A stretch of 64,000 nt of DNA from Pseudogymnoascus destructans (GCF_001641265.1 NW_020167555.1:82985-146984), one strand, 5' to 3'. Positions 1 to 11,755 are shown, counted from the first letter of the stretch. Made by a program: numbers and translations. Notes: generated from the sequence alone by a model not told the origin.

Positions 1-522
1 AGATGACATATTGTGCCTCAGTCTTGAAGTTCAGGTTAGCAATTGAAGTTCCAGAAGAACCTCACAAGGGAAACTTACTCTACAATGAGCGCAGTCTTTC
101 GTTTTATAGAGGGCTCGCATCCGCAGTGCACAGATATGACATGTTCTGTGATTGCAAGGCGCAACGGCATTGTGGACAACGGGCGACGCGCAAATAAAGC
201 ACACCTCCGCATCGACATCCTCCTCTTCATCTTTCGCCTCCAATGTCCTTGGAGACGCCGCAGCTGGCACCTCTGCTACCGTTGCTTTCTGCGCAAATCG
301 TGTAGCTAGATCGGCGGGCGTTACTGTGCTGTTGCCTCCTCTCCCCCGCCGGGGCGCTTTACCTTCATTTTGGTTATTGTCTGCTGTTCCTTCTCCTTCA
401 TTGTTTGCCATTCCTCCTCGTCCTCTTCTGCCGCCTCTTCCTCCCCTGGCGTTATCTGCTCGGGGTGCTCGTGGTGGGGCAGTCTGGGCGGACTCCGGAC
501 GAGTGGCGTTTGCGTCCGCCAT
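1..522 (-). CDS. hel2: Hel2/ZNF598-type RING E3 ubiquitin ligase, 5' part
   Basis: This is the N-terminal part of a gene that runs off the left edge. The ATG at 522 gives MADANATRPES; an in-frame ATG at 552 is less likely. A Gly/Arg-rich, low-complexity N-terminus (residues 1-80) precedes a RING finger with CFIC, CNHRTCHIC and CAHC cysteine/histidine pairs. An intron at 23-78 (GTAAGT donor, GCTAAC branch site, CAAG acceptor) joins CAHCR to TEAQYVI, which matches the residues following the RING in Hel2. Hel2/ZNF598 ubiquitinates ribosomal proteins on collided ribosomes and starts ribosome-associated quality control in the cytoplasm. The family name is confident; the C-terminal zinc fingers are outside the window. 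Confidence 0.85.
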
Positions 523-552
523 AATAATATTTCTCCTTGCCGTACTGCACAA

Positions 553-1149
553 TCTTTGATATAAATATTACATGTACCTCCTACATTCAATGTATTCTGC
601 GTTGATGATGTTTGGCCTATGTTTGAATTATCGGAGCTGTTTGTGGTTACGGTGATGAGCTGGAGTGGAAATTTGGACGTGGGGATGTCTCGGTGTGCGA
701 GGCTACGAGGCTGTAAACTTGGCGCTACTGTACTACCACGCAGATAGGTTCAGAGTCATATGCGGAGCTATTGTCTAAGCCCAAGGCTGACTGTGTAGAA
801 ATAAGACTGCTTCTGTGAACATCTCACTTTAATCTCAGGTAATTACCTTTTAATCTTTGTTACCCTGCCTGCCCAGGTGGCGTAGAATCACATGGGAGTC
901 ACTCGGCCAAAGTTCTAGCGGCTACCGTCCGATTTCAAATCATCAATTCAGATGTCTGCCACTCTATCCAGTGTTTGCTGGACCATCCTCCCTCAGTGAT
1001 ATTCATAAAGTGTCCCCACACCAAATCAATGACGGGTATGCAGCATAATAGCTTTTGAGCCCACGCACAACGCCATATGTCCCAGTAATGCCATATATCC
1101 AGGCCCTTTGTCCCCATTGACCCCCCATAATGCCTCTCAACTGCACAGG
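553..1149. other. Intergenic, no gene seen
   Basis: This stretch lies between the start of the Hel2-type gene and the 3' end of the SWIB gene. It should hold the Hel2 promoter and the SWIB 3' UTR. Only short ORFs without splice support are present, and I see no RNA gene or repeat. Confidence 0.5.
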
Positions 1150-2130
1150 CTAGTTTTGCGCTGCCGCTGCTTCTGCGGCGAGTTCCTCAACCTCGTACAG
1201 GTGCTTTCCCAGTAATTTGTTCATAGTGAACATGTGCACCGTGTCTTGCTTGAAAACCAGCTTCATCTTGTTGTCGCAGAATATCTGACGCTTGTCTGAC
1301 GGATCCTGGAGATCGTTTCCTTTGATATGCGCCCAGATCTTTTTCACGACTTGTGGCCGAGACGACTGGAACCAGTTAGTTTACGGCACAAAGCGGCTCT
1401 CGACCCACATACCTGAGTCTCGCCAACCAATGCAGCCAACGGCTCGGAAAGTGCGTATTGTTTCTACTCGGTGTTAGCCAAAGATCTCTCCCAGTACGTT
1501 GTGATTGACTGGCATGAAATCCTCCCTTCCGTTCGGCCACCTTTTTCTCCCCATCTGAATTCAGCTCGATATCACTATCATCCGCTGCCTTAACCCTCGC
1601 CGAGCTCTTCTTCTTCCTGACTGTCGACTTCGCCTTTGCCGGCTTCTTATTAACCCCGCCTCTTGTGGCCCTGCCTCGGCTATTCTCTTGCGCCTGGAGT
1701 AGGGCAGCTAGCTTAGCATCGCTGTCTGCTGCCGACTGTTTCTTTTGTTTCTTTTTCGGAGGGGCACTGCCGCCGTCTGTGTCATCCGGAGTGCTCTCGT
1801 TCTTGACCTCGGCCTTGACGTGGCCGTTGGTTGTTGGTCTCGGCCCTTTGGATATCGGCACGTCTGGCGAAGACGGCGGCTCGGAAGTGATTTTGTCGAA
1901 GCGCTCTTCAATCAGGGAATTGACTGCAGACTATCAAAGAAATATTAGTAAAAACAAAGGCATTGGGCTGGAATGGCTTGTGTCACCTTCTGCTCTGATA
2001 AGTCCTGACCGACGACCTCTTGTAACTGGTTCCGGACCTTCTTTACTGATATAGTTGCCAAGTCGCTTTTGCTGAGAATATTATCAATGTGGGAACTGAA
2101 TTGGCGAATCTGTTCCTCTGATAGTCCCAT
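1150..2130 (-). CDS. DEK_C + SWIB/MDM2 domain chromatin protein (Tri1/Uaf30-like)
   Basis: Four exons (1987-2130, 1514-1930, 1413-1463, 1150-1365) give 275 aa. Residues 1-65 form a DEK C-terminal-type helical domain (SVKKVRNQLQ...LIEERFD). Residues 75-165 are Lys-rich and acidic low complexity with NLS-like KKKQKKQ. Residues ~187-270 form a SWIB domain (GGFHKQYALSEPLAALVGETQ region, VVKKIWAHIK, VHMFTMNKLLGKHLYE). This architecture is that of yeast Tri1/Uaf30, nuclear chromatin or rDNA-transcription proteins; which of the two cannot be decided here. Introns are 1931-1986, 1464-1513 and 1366-1412. The second appears to use a GC donor (GCCAGT), because no GT donor keeps the frame into the conserved SWIB start. 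Confidence 0.85.
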
Positions 2131-2851
2131 ATTGGCGGATAAACTGCTGAAATGTGACGTAACTGGCTATGAAGGTATTGCTTTCGTCTGAACGGTATTG
2201 GAGTTTAAGAGTTGGCGCAAACGATAACGGTTTGCTTTAGGCCACTCAATGTTTGGCTAGGTGTAATTGACGCGCTGTTTGAAGTGTATCTTGTGGAAGT
2301 TTGCTTGTAGTCAGTGGTGGTAGTTGCTAAATTCTGGCTGGCGCATGCGACTCCAGCTTCTCAACTTGACCTTCGCCAGGGGTCTTTCCAGGTGTGATGG
2401 CAGAGAACCAGCCCTGTTATATGAATAGTATGAAATATATATATAATTCCAAAGGAAGCAAATCGGCAAGCAAGTCGGGAAGTAGGATGAATGTAGCTGT
2501 TTGTGAGGGCCGGATGTGGAGTAGTTGACGAGCGGGTGCGTGATGGTTCGTCGCGAACCACGATCGGCCAAACCAAACGCCTAGATGCGGCCGCTCCCGC
2601 GTTTAAGCGCCGTCATAGGCGTTTTAAGTTTCGGAGAATGCCATCGTTAGAAATACATAATGAATAGCCGCCTTTAGATTCAATTGGATTTCACGGGCTA
2701 TTTCAATGGCTGCTATAAATTCAATTCGTCTTGAGCTACATAGTACTCCTGATTCGTATATTGCCTCCGTGCGCCCAAAGCTGCCATGCCAATTGCCTTC
2801 CTCGAATGACCAAAGCTCTGGATCCGACTCCCTGAGTTCTAAAGTATTATC
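2131..2851. other. Intergenic, promoter of SWIB gene and 3' flank of IRE1
   Basis: About 720 bp lies upstream of the SWIB gene and downstream of IRE1. It contains AT-rich stretches but no convincing ORF, RNA gene or repeat. Confidence 0.5.
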
Positions 2852-5800
2852 TCATAGCAATGCTGGCTCATAATACTCTCTGAATCGGTCCACTTCATCC
2901 CATCTAACCTCATACACAACATTCCAGCAGCCAATGAGTAGGTTTGGGAATTTCCTTGTCCAGAAGCTCAGATACCCCTCAGGTAAAGGACCTACGTCCT
3001 TCTTCAACTTGTCTGACATATCCTCATAATGGTTCTTCTTGTTCCTGAGCGCTCTCAGCAGATCCAACAATCTTGAACCAGTATACTTTCTCTGCTTCCC
3101 CAGAGAATCCGTAAACTCCTTCCCAAGCGGTTTCATGAAGTCCCCACGAGTAATTTCCGGCGCCCATCTCTCAAGCTCGATAAGCGCGTCACTCGGAGGG
3201 TCCCTCTTCTCCTTTTCAAAGTGATCTGAGACGTCGCAAAGAAAGTTTAGGCGCTTCTTAGCCGACCAGAAAAACGGATGGGACATCACTTGCTTCGCGG
3301 TCGGACGGGCCTTTGGCACCTGTTCAAGCATGGACCTGATGAGGTCGGTAGCCTCGAACGCATAGTCGCCAAGAACGTCAAGCGGGCTGAGCTTATATTC
3401 GCCTTTTCGAATGTTGACTTCTCGCATATAGCGATCGCCGCAATCGAAAGGATGAGATCCCTTAGTGAGCACGTAAAAGAAGACCAGCCCAAGTGAGAAG
3501 ATGTCAATGGCTCGTGTGGCGCGCCGATTGGGCATTAAATCACCGGAGACAAGTGGTATTCCTGATGTGCTGTGGCTGCTGGAGAGGGTGGACTCCATGG
3601 CCGTAACCGAGCCTTCACGAAGGTCGTCGTCTAGGAGGAGCTCAGGGGCACGCCAGCCAGATGTACCAGCTGCATGGGCAGTGGTAGCGCGGAAGCTTGA
3701 CTGTTCACCTTCGAGTTTCTTGCAGAGTCCGAAATCAGAAACTAAAAGTCGAGGCCTGCCGTCTTTACCCATTGAGACCAGGATATTCTGGGGCTTGAGA
3801 TCACGATGTACAATCCGAAGGTTATGGAGATGCTGGAGGCCATTGGTGATCTGGTAAAGGACGTTGGGGAGATCTCGTTCTCCGCTTTGAGCAAGGTCTC
3901 GATGAAGTTGTGGCTTTTCAATAACATCTGCTAAAGATGCAGAGCACAGCTCAAGCGCAATATAGAGGAATCCTTGGCTTTGTTGCTGAGCATAGTATCG
4001 GATAACTGTCCAAACTGTTAGCTTGCTGAGGTCAATATATAACCTTGTTGAGGGTATACCATTAGGATGATCGTCACTTTCTCGCAAGAGCTTCGTCTCC
4101 TGGGATGCAATTTCAAAGAATTGGATGAGCATCCTCTTCACTGCTACGTCCCTTCCGTCAAATTTTCCTTCGAAAACCATGGTGCCATTGCTTCCTGTCC
4201 CAATAAGCTTATCCATGTTAACCTCGAGGCTGTTCATGCGTAGGATTGGGCCTGAGATTTCATTGACACCATTAGGTAGAGTTTCGACATCTGGCTCAAT
4301 GCGGGTAGACCCCCCAAGCATTTTTGCGTCACGGACTGCATCCTCAACGGTAGCAGGGGATGACGGAATTGGCCCATCGGAGCTCGGAGTCTGCCTCTGC
4401 CCCTTCTTGTGCTTGAGACCACCACGTTTTCCACGGTGAGCTTTTTTGCCTTCGGCCTTGGGTTGCTTCGGTGGACGCGAGCCATCGTTTGCGGTAACTT
4501 CTTCCAACGGTTCTCGGCGGGCCTCATTGGCCACATCTGCTGGTTTGTCATCTTGTTTGTTCGTTGTAGGTGGCTTAGCATCGTCCGATGGGTCTGAGCT
4601 TCCCACCGTTGCCACATCCGGAAGGGTTTCGGGAACCGGTGCGTCCTGTTTGAGTGGCGCATCGATATTCGAGAAGTCATCAACGTCTTCGTCCTCTTCT
4701 AGCCTTCCTGTGAGCTTTGAAATGATGTTGATGTACTTGTTGCAGGTTGACTTGATCCATCGGGCTATGTCTCTGTTGTACCAAAACAGTAGCGTGAGGA
4801 GTAGGAGTGTAGTAATTGGATTATTAACGAGTTCAATTATACTCGTCACTGCTGTTGTTGGAAGCTGCCGGACATGGTACAGAACTGATGGTTTGGGGCC
4901 CAGCGCTGGGGATGTCATATTTGCAACTGCATCTTTATGAATAGTTTCATTCTTGCTTTGCAATTTGTCATCCTGATCGGTAGGTCCGGATATGGTCAAC
5001 AGAGGCTCGTGTCTACGGCCATCGATTGAGTGAAGTCCAACAAGTGCTTTTTGAAGCTGGGCATTGTTCACTGGCTCATGGAAGCGCGCACGTTCCAGCC
5101 AATTCGCTGTATCGCACTGTGCCTGTTCGGGGCCGTCGATAACCAATGGGTAGCTATTACCGGACATTGCATACCAGTCTCCGGTCTCGGTATGGTTGAC
5201 AAATATCCGGGCATGGCGGATACTTTCATGACTGTCATCCACCAAGGGTGGTATTGGCTGAGGAAGGATGATAAGTTCGGGATTCTTCGTGTCGGCATCC
5301 ACAGGACGGGCTACGTCAAAGACTCGTATAACCGGCGACGGGAGCCTTGCATTGTATAAGGCACCTCTATCTCTCGACCGAGTTAAGTCGTATGCGAAGA
5401 CTCCTCCGTCGTGGCTGCTATACATATACTTCCCATCGAGGGTGCTTCGGTGTTGCCGTAATAGATCCTGGTCATAATTGTTTGGACCCCACTCTGCGTA
5501 CTTGAGTGTGACGATAGGATGGCCATCCTTTCCCTGAATGCCGACTGTGTATTCGGTTCGACCCAATGTCAAGGTCCCTCGAGTGCTACATTCCTCGCCA
5601 TCCGGATCTTGGAACCCATCTGGGCGGTCGCATGTGGCTGCTCCTGGGCTAAAGGAGCCCGCGGATCCGAACCATTTAAGCACTGCTCCGTTTCTGGCAT
5701 CGATTGTCCACAATGAGGTTACCTTGTCGCCAGTATAGACCACAGCAGGCTCGGTATCGGCGTATGGCACCATTTCCTCAACCAATTTCTTCATGGTGAG

Positions 5801-6511
5801 ACCAGTATTGACCAATCCTGGCTGAGGGCCGCCGGGAATATAAACGAAGAGACTGCCATCAGCGCTTGGTTCGACAATCCAAAGATAGTCATCCACAGGC
5901 TGATGCTCTTCGCCATCGGTTCCGTTCCTTTCGTGGTATGTGGTTTGTACAACGGGTCTGTCAACGTCCAGGGCCCACCGTTGTGTCCCAGTCTTCCTAT
6001 CTCGGGCATACAACTTCCCGTCGACGGTCGCAAGAAGCACAAAGTCTTCTACATCCCAATCCTCAAGACTCCGCGCAGATTGCGGCGAGAGCCCAGCATT
6101 ATTCCCTATGCTGGATCGTCCTGTGGATGGTGCTCGAACGGCGGATCCCGCCGGAGCAAAAGCTACGATAGCGCTCGCATCGTTTCCATTATTTTCTCTT
6201 TTGTTTTTATTTGCACCTGGTGTGCCTTTTGCTCGACCTGCGCTCACCGGCGACTCGAGGCGTTGTGCTTTGTTTCCGAGCGTGGTGGCCTCGAGGGTCG
6301 CGATGGGGTCCGTCTTGATGGCCTCGCGTGATGACTTGTATTGGTCTCCAACATCACGACTCGCATTTTGCTGCTGCTGCTGAGCATCGATGAGCCATGG
6401 TGAGAGTAATATTACTACCGCGAGGAGGATTCTACTCGCGGTAGTCCCTTCGGCGGGAGGCCGTCGCGGCATGATGGGACATGAAATAACACGCCGTACG
6501 GTGCCTGGCAC
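2852..6511 (-). CDS. IRE1: IRE1 ER-stress sensor kinase/endoribonuclease
   Basis: Type I ER membrane protein of the unfolded protein response; in fungi it splices HAC1/hacA mRNA. The frame is open over 1219 codons, but 4006-4059 is a 54-nt intron (GTATAC donor, GCTAACAG near the acceptor). Removing it restores HPNVIRYY and gives about 1201 aa. The start may be the second ATG (residue 14), just before a signal-anchor-like hydrophobic stretch (about residues 25-44). A luminal beta-propeller region follows (DFVLLATVDGKLYARD, about 155 onward). A single TM segment lies near residues 560-590. The kinase has GTGSNGTM, HRDLKPQNIL and DFGLC. A C-terminal KEN/RNase domain ends in VDRFREYYEPALL. Length and domain order are normal for the family. 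The intron length is divisible by three and has no stop, so retention would insert 18 residues in the kinase N-lobe. Confidence 0.97.
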   Translation of the reverse strand: MPGTVRRVISCPIMPRRPPAEGTTASRILLAVVILLSPWLIDAQQQQQNASRDVGDQYKSSREAIKTDPIATLEATTLGNKAQRLESPVSAGRAKGTPGANKNKRENNGNDASAIVAFAPAGSAVRAPSTGRSSIGNNAGLSPQSARSLEDWDVEDFVLLATVDGKLYARDRKTGTQRWALDVDRPVVQTTYHERNGTDGEEHQPVDDYLWIVEPSADGSLFVYIPGGPQPGLVNTGLTMKKLVEEMVPYADTEPAVVYTGDKVTSLWTIDARNGAVLKWFGSAGSFSPGAATCDRPDGFQDPDGEECSTRGTLTLGRTEYTVGIQGKDGHPIVTLKYAEWGPNNYDQDLLRQHRSTLDGKYMYSSHDGGVFAYDLTRSRDRGALYNARLPSPVIRVFDVARPVDADTKNPELIILPQPIPPLVDDSHESIRHARIFVNHTETGDWYAMSGNSYPLVIDGPEQAQCDTANWLERARFHEPVNNAQLQKALVGLHSIDGRRHEPLLTISGPTDQDDKLQSKNETIHKDAVANMTSPALGPKPSVLYHVRQLPTTAVTSIIELVNNPITTLLLLTLLFWYNRDIARWIKSTCNKYINIISKLTGRLEEDEDVDDFSNIDAPLKQDAPVPETLPDVATVGSSDPSDDAKPPTTNKQDDKPADVANEARREPLEEVTANDGSRPPKQPKAEGKKAHRGKRGGLKHKKGQRQTPSSDGPIPSSPATVEDAVRDAKMLGGSTRIEPDVETLPNGVNEISGPILRMNSLEVNMDKLIGTGSNGTMVFEGKFDGRDVAVKRMLIQFFEIASQETKLLRESDDHPNGIPSTRLYIDLSKLTVWTVIRYYAQQQSQGFLYIALELCSASLADVIEKPQLHRDLAQSGERDLPNVLYQITNGLQHLHNLRIVHRDLKPQNILVSMGKDGRPRLLVSDFGLCKKLEGEQSSFRATTAHAAGTSGWRAPELLLDDDLREGSVTAMESTLSSSHSTSGIPLVSGDLMPNRRATRAIDIFSLGLVFFYVLTKGSHPFDCGDRYMREVNIRKGEYKLSPLDVLGDYAFEATDLIRSMLEQVPKARPTAKQVMSHPFFWSAKKRLNFLCDVSDHFEKEKRDPPSDALIELERWAPEITRGDFMKPLGKEFTDSLGKQRKYTGSRLLDLLRALRNKKNHYEDMSDKLKKDVGPLPEGYLSFWTRKFPNLLIGCWNVVYEVRWDEVDRFREYYEPALL

Positions 6512-7353
6512 TTGACAAGTTCGACTCGGGTCACCCAGGCGGCGGCTTCGAAGTGGTCAGATTGACTGGTATCGCAAATTCTCGACAATAACAGCGATAG
6601 GTAATTGCGAGCAATGGTTTAAAGGGGAGACAAATCGACTCGAGTGCGAGTAATGTATGTGTTGTGCGTCGCACAAAATAAACTCGAGGTTGGGGGAGGG
6701 AACGAGCGTTTCAACTTCTGCGACAGGGTTTAGCATTCTGAATCGCGAGCTGACGAAGCCCAGTCTTTAATACCTGTTCCTTACGATTCCACCGGCTTCA
6801 AATTTCAGATGATTCAGAACTTCTCGTATACATTGTCTACGTACTCTACAAATTATCTGTAATATTGCTTTTGTGCTGCTGGAATTTCCTGAATCTCCGA
6901 CGTGGCAGTGTAGTATTTCAATCAGCCTTGGACACGGAATTAATTTATAGTACACTACGCTTGTGGTCGCACATCCGACGACAATTTTTATAATTTATCC
7001 GCACAGTGCTGTCTCAATATTTAAAGACATACATACTGAAGAATTGAGGCCCTTGTCTACTCGCCCAGGTAGGGAATTTCATAATAAAAATTGAATCCAT
7101 CATTGGCACCCTACTTCCCAATGCGTTCTTCTTCGCTGGACTTTGTTGTACATGTTGTACTGAACACTTGTATTTGTACTCGGCTCTATCGGTTGATCAC
7201 TACGTAAACTGTATGGGCAAGTTGCACCTTGTTCCCGACCATGAGTGCATTCATTGTCACTGCGAAGTGATTAAGGCAGGTTATGGTACAGTGGCTTCGT
7301 CATTAGCAATCCCCTTCTCATAATACAGCCGAGTTCTCCTGTCCATGCCACAT
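6512..7353. other. Intergenic, IRE1 upstream region
   Basis: About 840 bp lies upstream of IRE1 and downstream of CCT2. Short ORFs only. Presumed to hold the IRE1 5' UTR and promoter; no specific site could be assigned. Confidence 0.5.
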
Positions 7354-9044
7354 CTATTGTCTTTCCCTCCGTCTTGGTGCGCTCCTAATGATATTATCTA
7401 CCCGCAACAGAAGCTAGAAAGTCAGTATTGAAATGCGGTACGACGTGTTCGGGTCTGGCTTACCTCTGCGGCCTCCGATGCTGACGACACAACCGCCTTC
7501 TTCAACTTGTAACTCTCAATGACACCAAGCTCGCGCATATCGGCAATACCGCCGCCAGGTGTCATCAAATCCAAACCGTAAGTAGTCATGCCGTCATAGA
7601 TGGCGGTTCGCAGCTTGGCCACGAGCTCGCTCGAGTCGTATCCGGCATTGTCTGCGAGGATGGTTGGCAGCTGGCGGAGAGCAACGGAGAAAGATGCAAC
7701 GGCGATTTGCTTCTTGCCGTCGACCTTAAGGGCTGCTGCGTCGACGGCGCGGGCCATCAGCATCTCTGCGCATCCTCCTCCCAGGGTGGTTCTTGGCTCC
7801 TGGACTGTTTGTGACAGAACAGCCAAGGCGTCGTGGAGTGATCTCTCGGCCTCGTCCAAGAGCTGCTCGGTGGCACCTCTCAGGACGATCGTGCAAGCTT
7901 GGCCAGCAGCGACACCGGAGAATTTGATTAGCGTATCCTCACCAATGATAACCTCCTCGATAACATCGCACTGTCCAAGTTTAACCAATTCCGGGTGGTC
8001 GAAGGTGGAGGCAATGTCGCCACCAGTAACCAGGGCGAGTCTCTCAATTCCGTCGAAATCAGCATGCTCGATCGACATGATTCCAGCATCCGAAAAGAGC
8101 TGCTCAGGCCAGTTGTAGATAAGCTGCCTGTTGATGAAGCAGTTGATTCCATGTGCCTTGATCTTCTCCACCTTAGCCCTCATCTTCTCCTTCTCTGCCT
8201 TCTCTAGTTCCGCAAGCTGGCTTGTCGATGCAACAGAAACTCTGGCCCCGAAGATCTTGATCTTATCTGTGTCCATAGCAGTGTTTGCAATCATAATCTT
8301 TGCTTTCTCCAATCTCTTCGGCTGGTTTACACCAATCTTCTTGTCTAAGATGAAGCCCTCATCAAGATAGGAGTCGCTCAGCTTTCCACCGGCCTTCTTG
8401 ATGATTTGAATGTGGCTGAGATCGGACGAACCCTTCATACGTAGCACTGCATCGCATGCTAGCTCTGCAAACTGATCTCTGTCTTGGGCCAGGACCTTCG
8501 AGCTGAGAGTTGTGCGTGCGATAGCGTACAAGTCCTTCCTGAACGCCTCCTTGTTGCCGCTATGATCAACAGCTGATTTCTCGAGTGCCGCCAAAGCAGC
8601 TTGGCTTGCTATCCTGTAACCCTCAATAATCGTCTGGGGATGGATCTTCTTATCGACCAGCTTCTCCGCCTCTCTTAAGAGCTCTGCTGCCAGGACTGTG
8701 ACCGATGTTGTGCCGTCTCCTACTTCGTCATCTTGAACTTTTGAGATGTTCACAAGTACCTTCGCGGCTGCGTTGTCGAGGGCGATAGACTTCAGGATAG
8801 TTGCTCCATCATTCGTGACCATAATCTCGCCGGTAGAGCTACTGCAAGTTAGTAGAAGCCTTCACATGAAATAGCTGTCCACATACGCAGATTGTAAGAT
8901 CTTGTCCATGCCCTTTGGGCCCAATGTGCTCTTCACCAAATCGCCAACTGCGATAGCTCCCACGAAAGCAGAAAGGCGAGCATTCTCACCCTTCTCTTCC
9001 GTCACATCACTCTGGAAAATCTGCGTAGGGTTGAAAGAAGCCAT
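7354..9044 (-). CDS. CCT2: T-complex protein 1 subunit beta (CCT2)
   Basis: Cytosolic TRiC/CCT chaperonin subunit, which folds actin, tubulin and WD40 proteins by ATP-driven closure of a double ring. Three exons (8887-9044, 7464-8841, 7354-7413) give 531 aa, the usual size. Visible motifs are LGPKGMDKILQS near residue 45, VTNDGATIL, and the ATPase motif GDGTTSV. The C-terminus RVDNIIRSAPRR follows the last intron. Intron 8842-8886 (GTATGT..TTGCAG) and intron 7414-7463 (GTAAGC..TTCTAG) restore family-consistent joins (ASSTGEIMV; EAAELLLRVD). It is divergent from eIF3b with a 380-bp shared promoter. Confidence 0.97.
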
Positions 9045-9424
9045 TGTGAATGATTATACCTCTCTTATACCAATTTCAAAGTGTTTATACGCGCGGGCTA
9101 CTTTTTCAGAACGCGCTTTACGCCTAATCGGCCACCGTAGCGAATTTCAAAAATTAGCGCGAGCCCCACGCACATCGCGATCAAATATTCAGCTAGAATC
9201 CTAACATTTGCGACGACAAGGTATACTATTGCAGCACTGAAGCCAACTTGCAGCAAATCCTCCAGCCCATCAAGTAAGCCGATGCCCCCATATATATACT
9301 ATATTATTCTCGTTGTTCTGGCACTAACCAGGCCCAAAAGCCCCCCAAAAGGATATCGCACAAATAGAATCACGCCCACTATACACTGAGGGGTTCAGCA
9401 CCGAACAGCGAACCAACCGCAATC
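9045..9424. promoter_or_regulatory. Divergent promoter between CCT2 and eIF3b
   Basis: This 380-bp interval separates two head-to-head housekeeping genes, a chaperonin subunit and a translation initiation factor. It should contain both 5' UTRs and a shared or bidirectional promoter. A TATA-like AT stretch (tatatatacta) is at about 9291-9302. Confidence 0.5.
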
Positions 9425-11755
9425 ATGGCGCCGTCCTTTGATCACCTTTCGGATCCGGAGGAGGAGGAGTACGATGACGAGGAAGAACTCGACTTTTCCG
9501 ACCTGAGAGAGAAATTCGAGGTTCAGCTTCAGCAGGGACTCGATACCTTCGTCTGTGTGGATGGACTGCCTAAAGTTACCGAGGAGACGAAGCCAAAGCT
9601 GATTAAGTTCTTGTTAAGAAAGCTCAACTCCGTTGGAAAGACGAAGGAGGAGTTGGTATTCATGCCAGTTGGCGCGAGTGGACAAACTGATGGGTATGTT
9701 GAAATGCCAACTCGTACAGTCTCCCAGGTGCTAACGACGGTAGATTCGCATTCGTCGAATATGCTTCCCCAGCCGAGGCCGCCGCGGCCGTCAAGTCTCT
9801 TGATGGCGTCGCTATTGATAAGAAGCACACGATGCGCGTGAACAAACTTACGGATATCGAGCGCTACGGCCGCGAGGGAGCCGTCCCCGAGGATTTCACA
9901 CCACCGAAAATCGAGCCGTTCGCAGAGAAGGAGCATCTCCGCTCCTGGCTCGCGGATCCTGCTGGACGTGGCCGTGACCAGTTTGTTATGTTCAGGGGTG
10001 ATAACGTTGGCGTTTTCTGGAACAACGAGAGGGATGCCCCCGAGAACATCGTTGACCGTGCCCACTGGACCGAGACCTTCGTACAGTGGTCGCCGCTAGG
10101 CACGTTCTTCACGTCCGTTCACATGCAGGGTGTTCAACTTTGGGGTGGCCCATCCTGGACTCGCATGAAGCGATTCCCCCACCCCTTTGTCAACTTGGTT
10201 GACTTCTCCCCTGGAGAGAAGTACCTCACCACCTGGTCCAACAAGCCGATCTCCATTCCGGAGGAAGGTCACCCAGCTCTGTCTATTGACGACGATGGAA
10301 AGAACTACGTTATTTGGGATATCGAGACCGGCAAGCCACTTCGTTCCTTCGCAAACCTGGACGTTCCCGGCGCATCGTTAGATGAGGCCGGACAGCCCGT
10401 CAAGCGCAAGGTGCAATGGCCAGCTTTCAAGTGGTCCTCGGACGACCAGTACGTCGCCAGGCTAAACCAGGGTACATCCATCTCTGTCTACGAGCTACCA
10501 AGGATGGGTCTCCTTGACAAGACTTCGATCAAGATCGATGGTGTTGTCGACTTCGACTGGGCACCTGCAACTGTTACTCGCGATGGTGTTAAGACTTACG
10601 AGCAGCTGTTCTGCTACTGGACTCCGGAAATTGGCAGCAACCCTGCCAAGGTTGGACTGATGAGCGTTCCATCGAAAGAGGTTGTCAGGACGTTGAATCT
10701 CTTCAGTGTCACGGATGCTAAGCTCCACTGGCAATCAGAGGGTGCATACCTCTGCGTTAAGGTTGACCGTCACTCCAAGTCCAAGAAGTCCCTCGCTACC
10801 AGTCTCGAGATTTTCCGCGTGAAGGAGAAGGGTGTCCCGGTTGAGGTCGTTGACTCGATCAAGGACACTGTTATCAACTTCGCTTGGGAGCCAAAGGGTG
10901 ACAGGTTCGTTGCTATCACCACTGCCGAGGTTGTCGCCGCTACTGCCGTCCCACCAAAGACTTCCGTCTCTTTCTTCTGCCCCGAGAAGGTCAAGGGAGG
11001 CGCTGCCGTCGGAAACTTCAAGCACCTTAGGACATACGACAAAAAGAACAGCAACGCCATTTACTGGTCGCCAAAGGGCCGCTTCGTTATTGTCGCGACT
11101 GTCCACTCGCAACAAAGCTTCGACCTTGAGTTTTACGATATGGACTTTGACGGCGAGAAGCCAGAGACAGAGAAGGATTTGACTGCCAACCTTATGCTTA
11201 TGAACACTGCCGACCATTTCGGTGTCACTGACATTGATTGGGATCCTACCGGACGTTATGTTGCCACAAGCGCAAGTGTATGGAAGCACACTGTAAGTTT
11301 GGCTATTCTTCACTGATGACATTATACTGACTACCTCGTAGATGGAGAACGGTTACCACTTGTACGACTTCAAGGGCGAGCAATTACGCGAAGAGCCAGT
11401 CGAGAAGTTCAAGCAATGGCTCTGGCGGCCCCGCCCAGCATCCCTACTCAACAAGGACGAGCAAAAGGCGATCCGCAAGAACCTCCGCGAGTACAGCAAG
11501 GTCTTCGACCAAGAAGACGCTGATCGCGGCGCGTCTGCCGACTTGGCCGTCGTCGAGCACAGGCGTAACCTCCTCGACGAGTGGCTCGCATGGAGAGAGA
11601 TGGTTGTGGAGGAGGTTTTGGCTGAGCGCAGAGAGCTGGGCTTGCCAGAGGATCCCCTGGAGGGCCTGATCAAGCAGACCGATGAGGGCGAGGACCAGGT
11701 TATCGAAGAGATCGTTGAGGAGATCGTCGAGGAGACGGAGGAGATCATTGCTTGA
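9425..11755 (+). CDS. PRT1: Eukaryotic translation initiation factor 3 subunit B
   Basis: Core eIF3 subunit that scaffolds the 43S pre-initiation complex in the cytoplasm. Exons 9425-9693, 9744-11292 and 11342-11755 give 743 aa, normal for fungal PRT1. An acidic N-terminus precedes an RRM (about residues 38-125; TFVCVDGLP and FAFVEYASPAEAAAAV). A long eIF2A-type WD40 beta-propeller follows (ending near SASVWKHT), then a helical, Glu-rich C-terminus (WRPRPASLL onward). Introns 9694-9743 (GTATGT, GCTAAC, GTAG) and 11293-11341 (GTAAGT..CGTAG) both restore conserved joins (TDGFAFVEY; KHTMENGYHLYDF). The last exon ends in repeated IVEE units. Confidence 0.97.

Noticed and set aside
152..559. 135-codon + strand ORF at the left edge
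   Set aside because: Antisense shadow of the Hel2-type RING exon.
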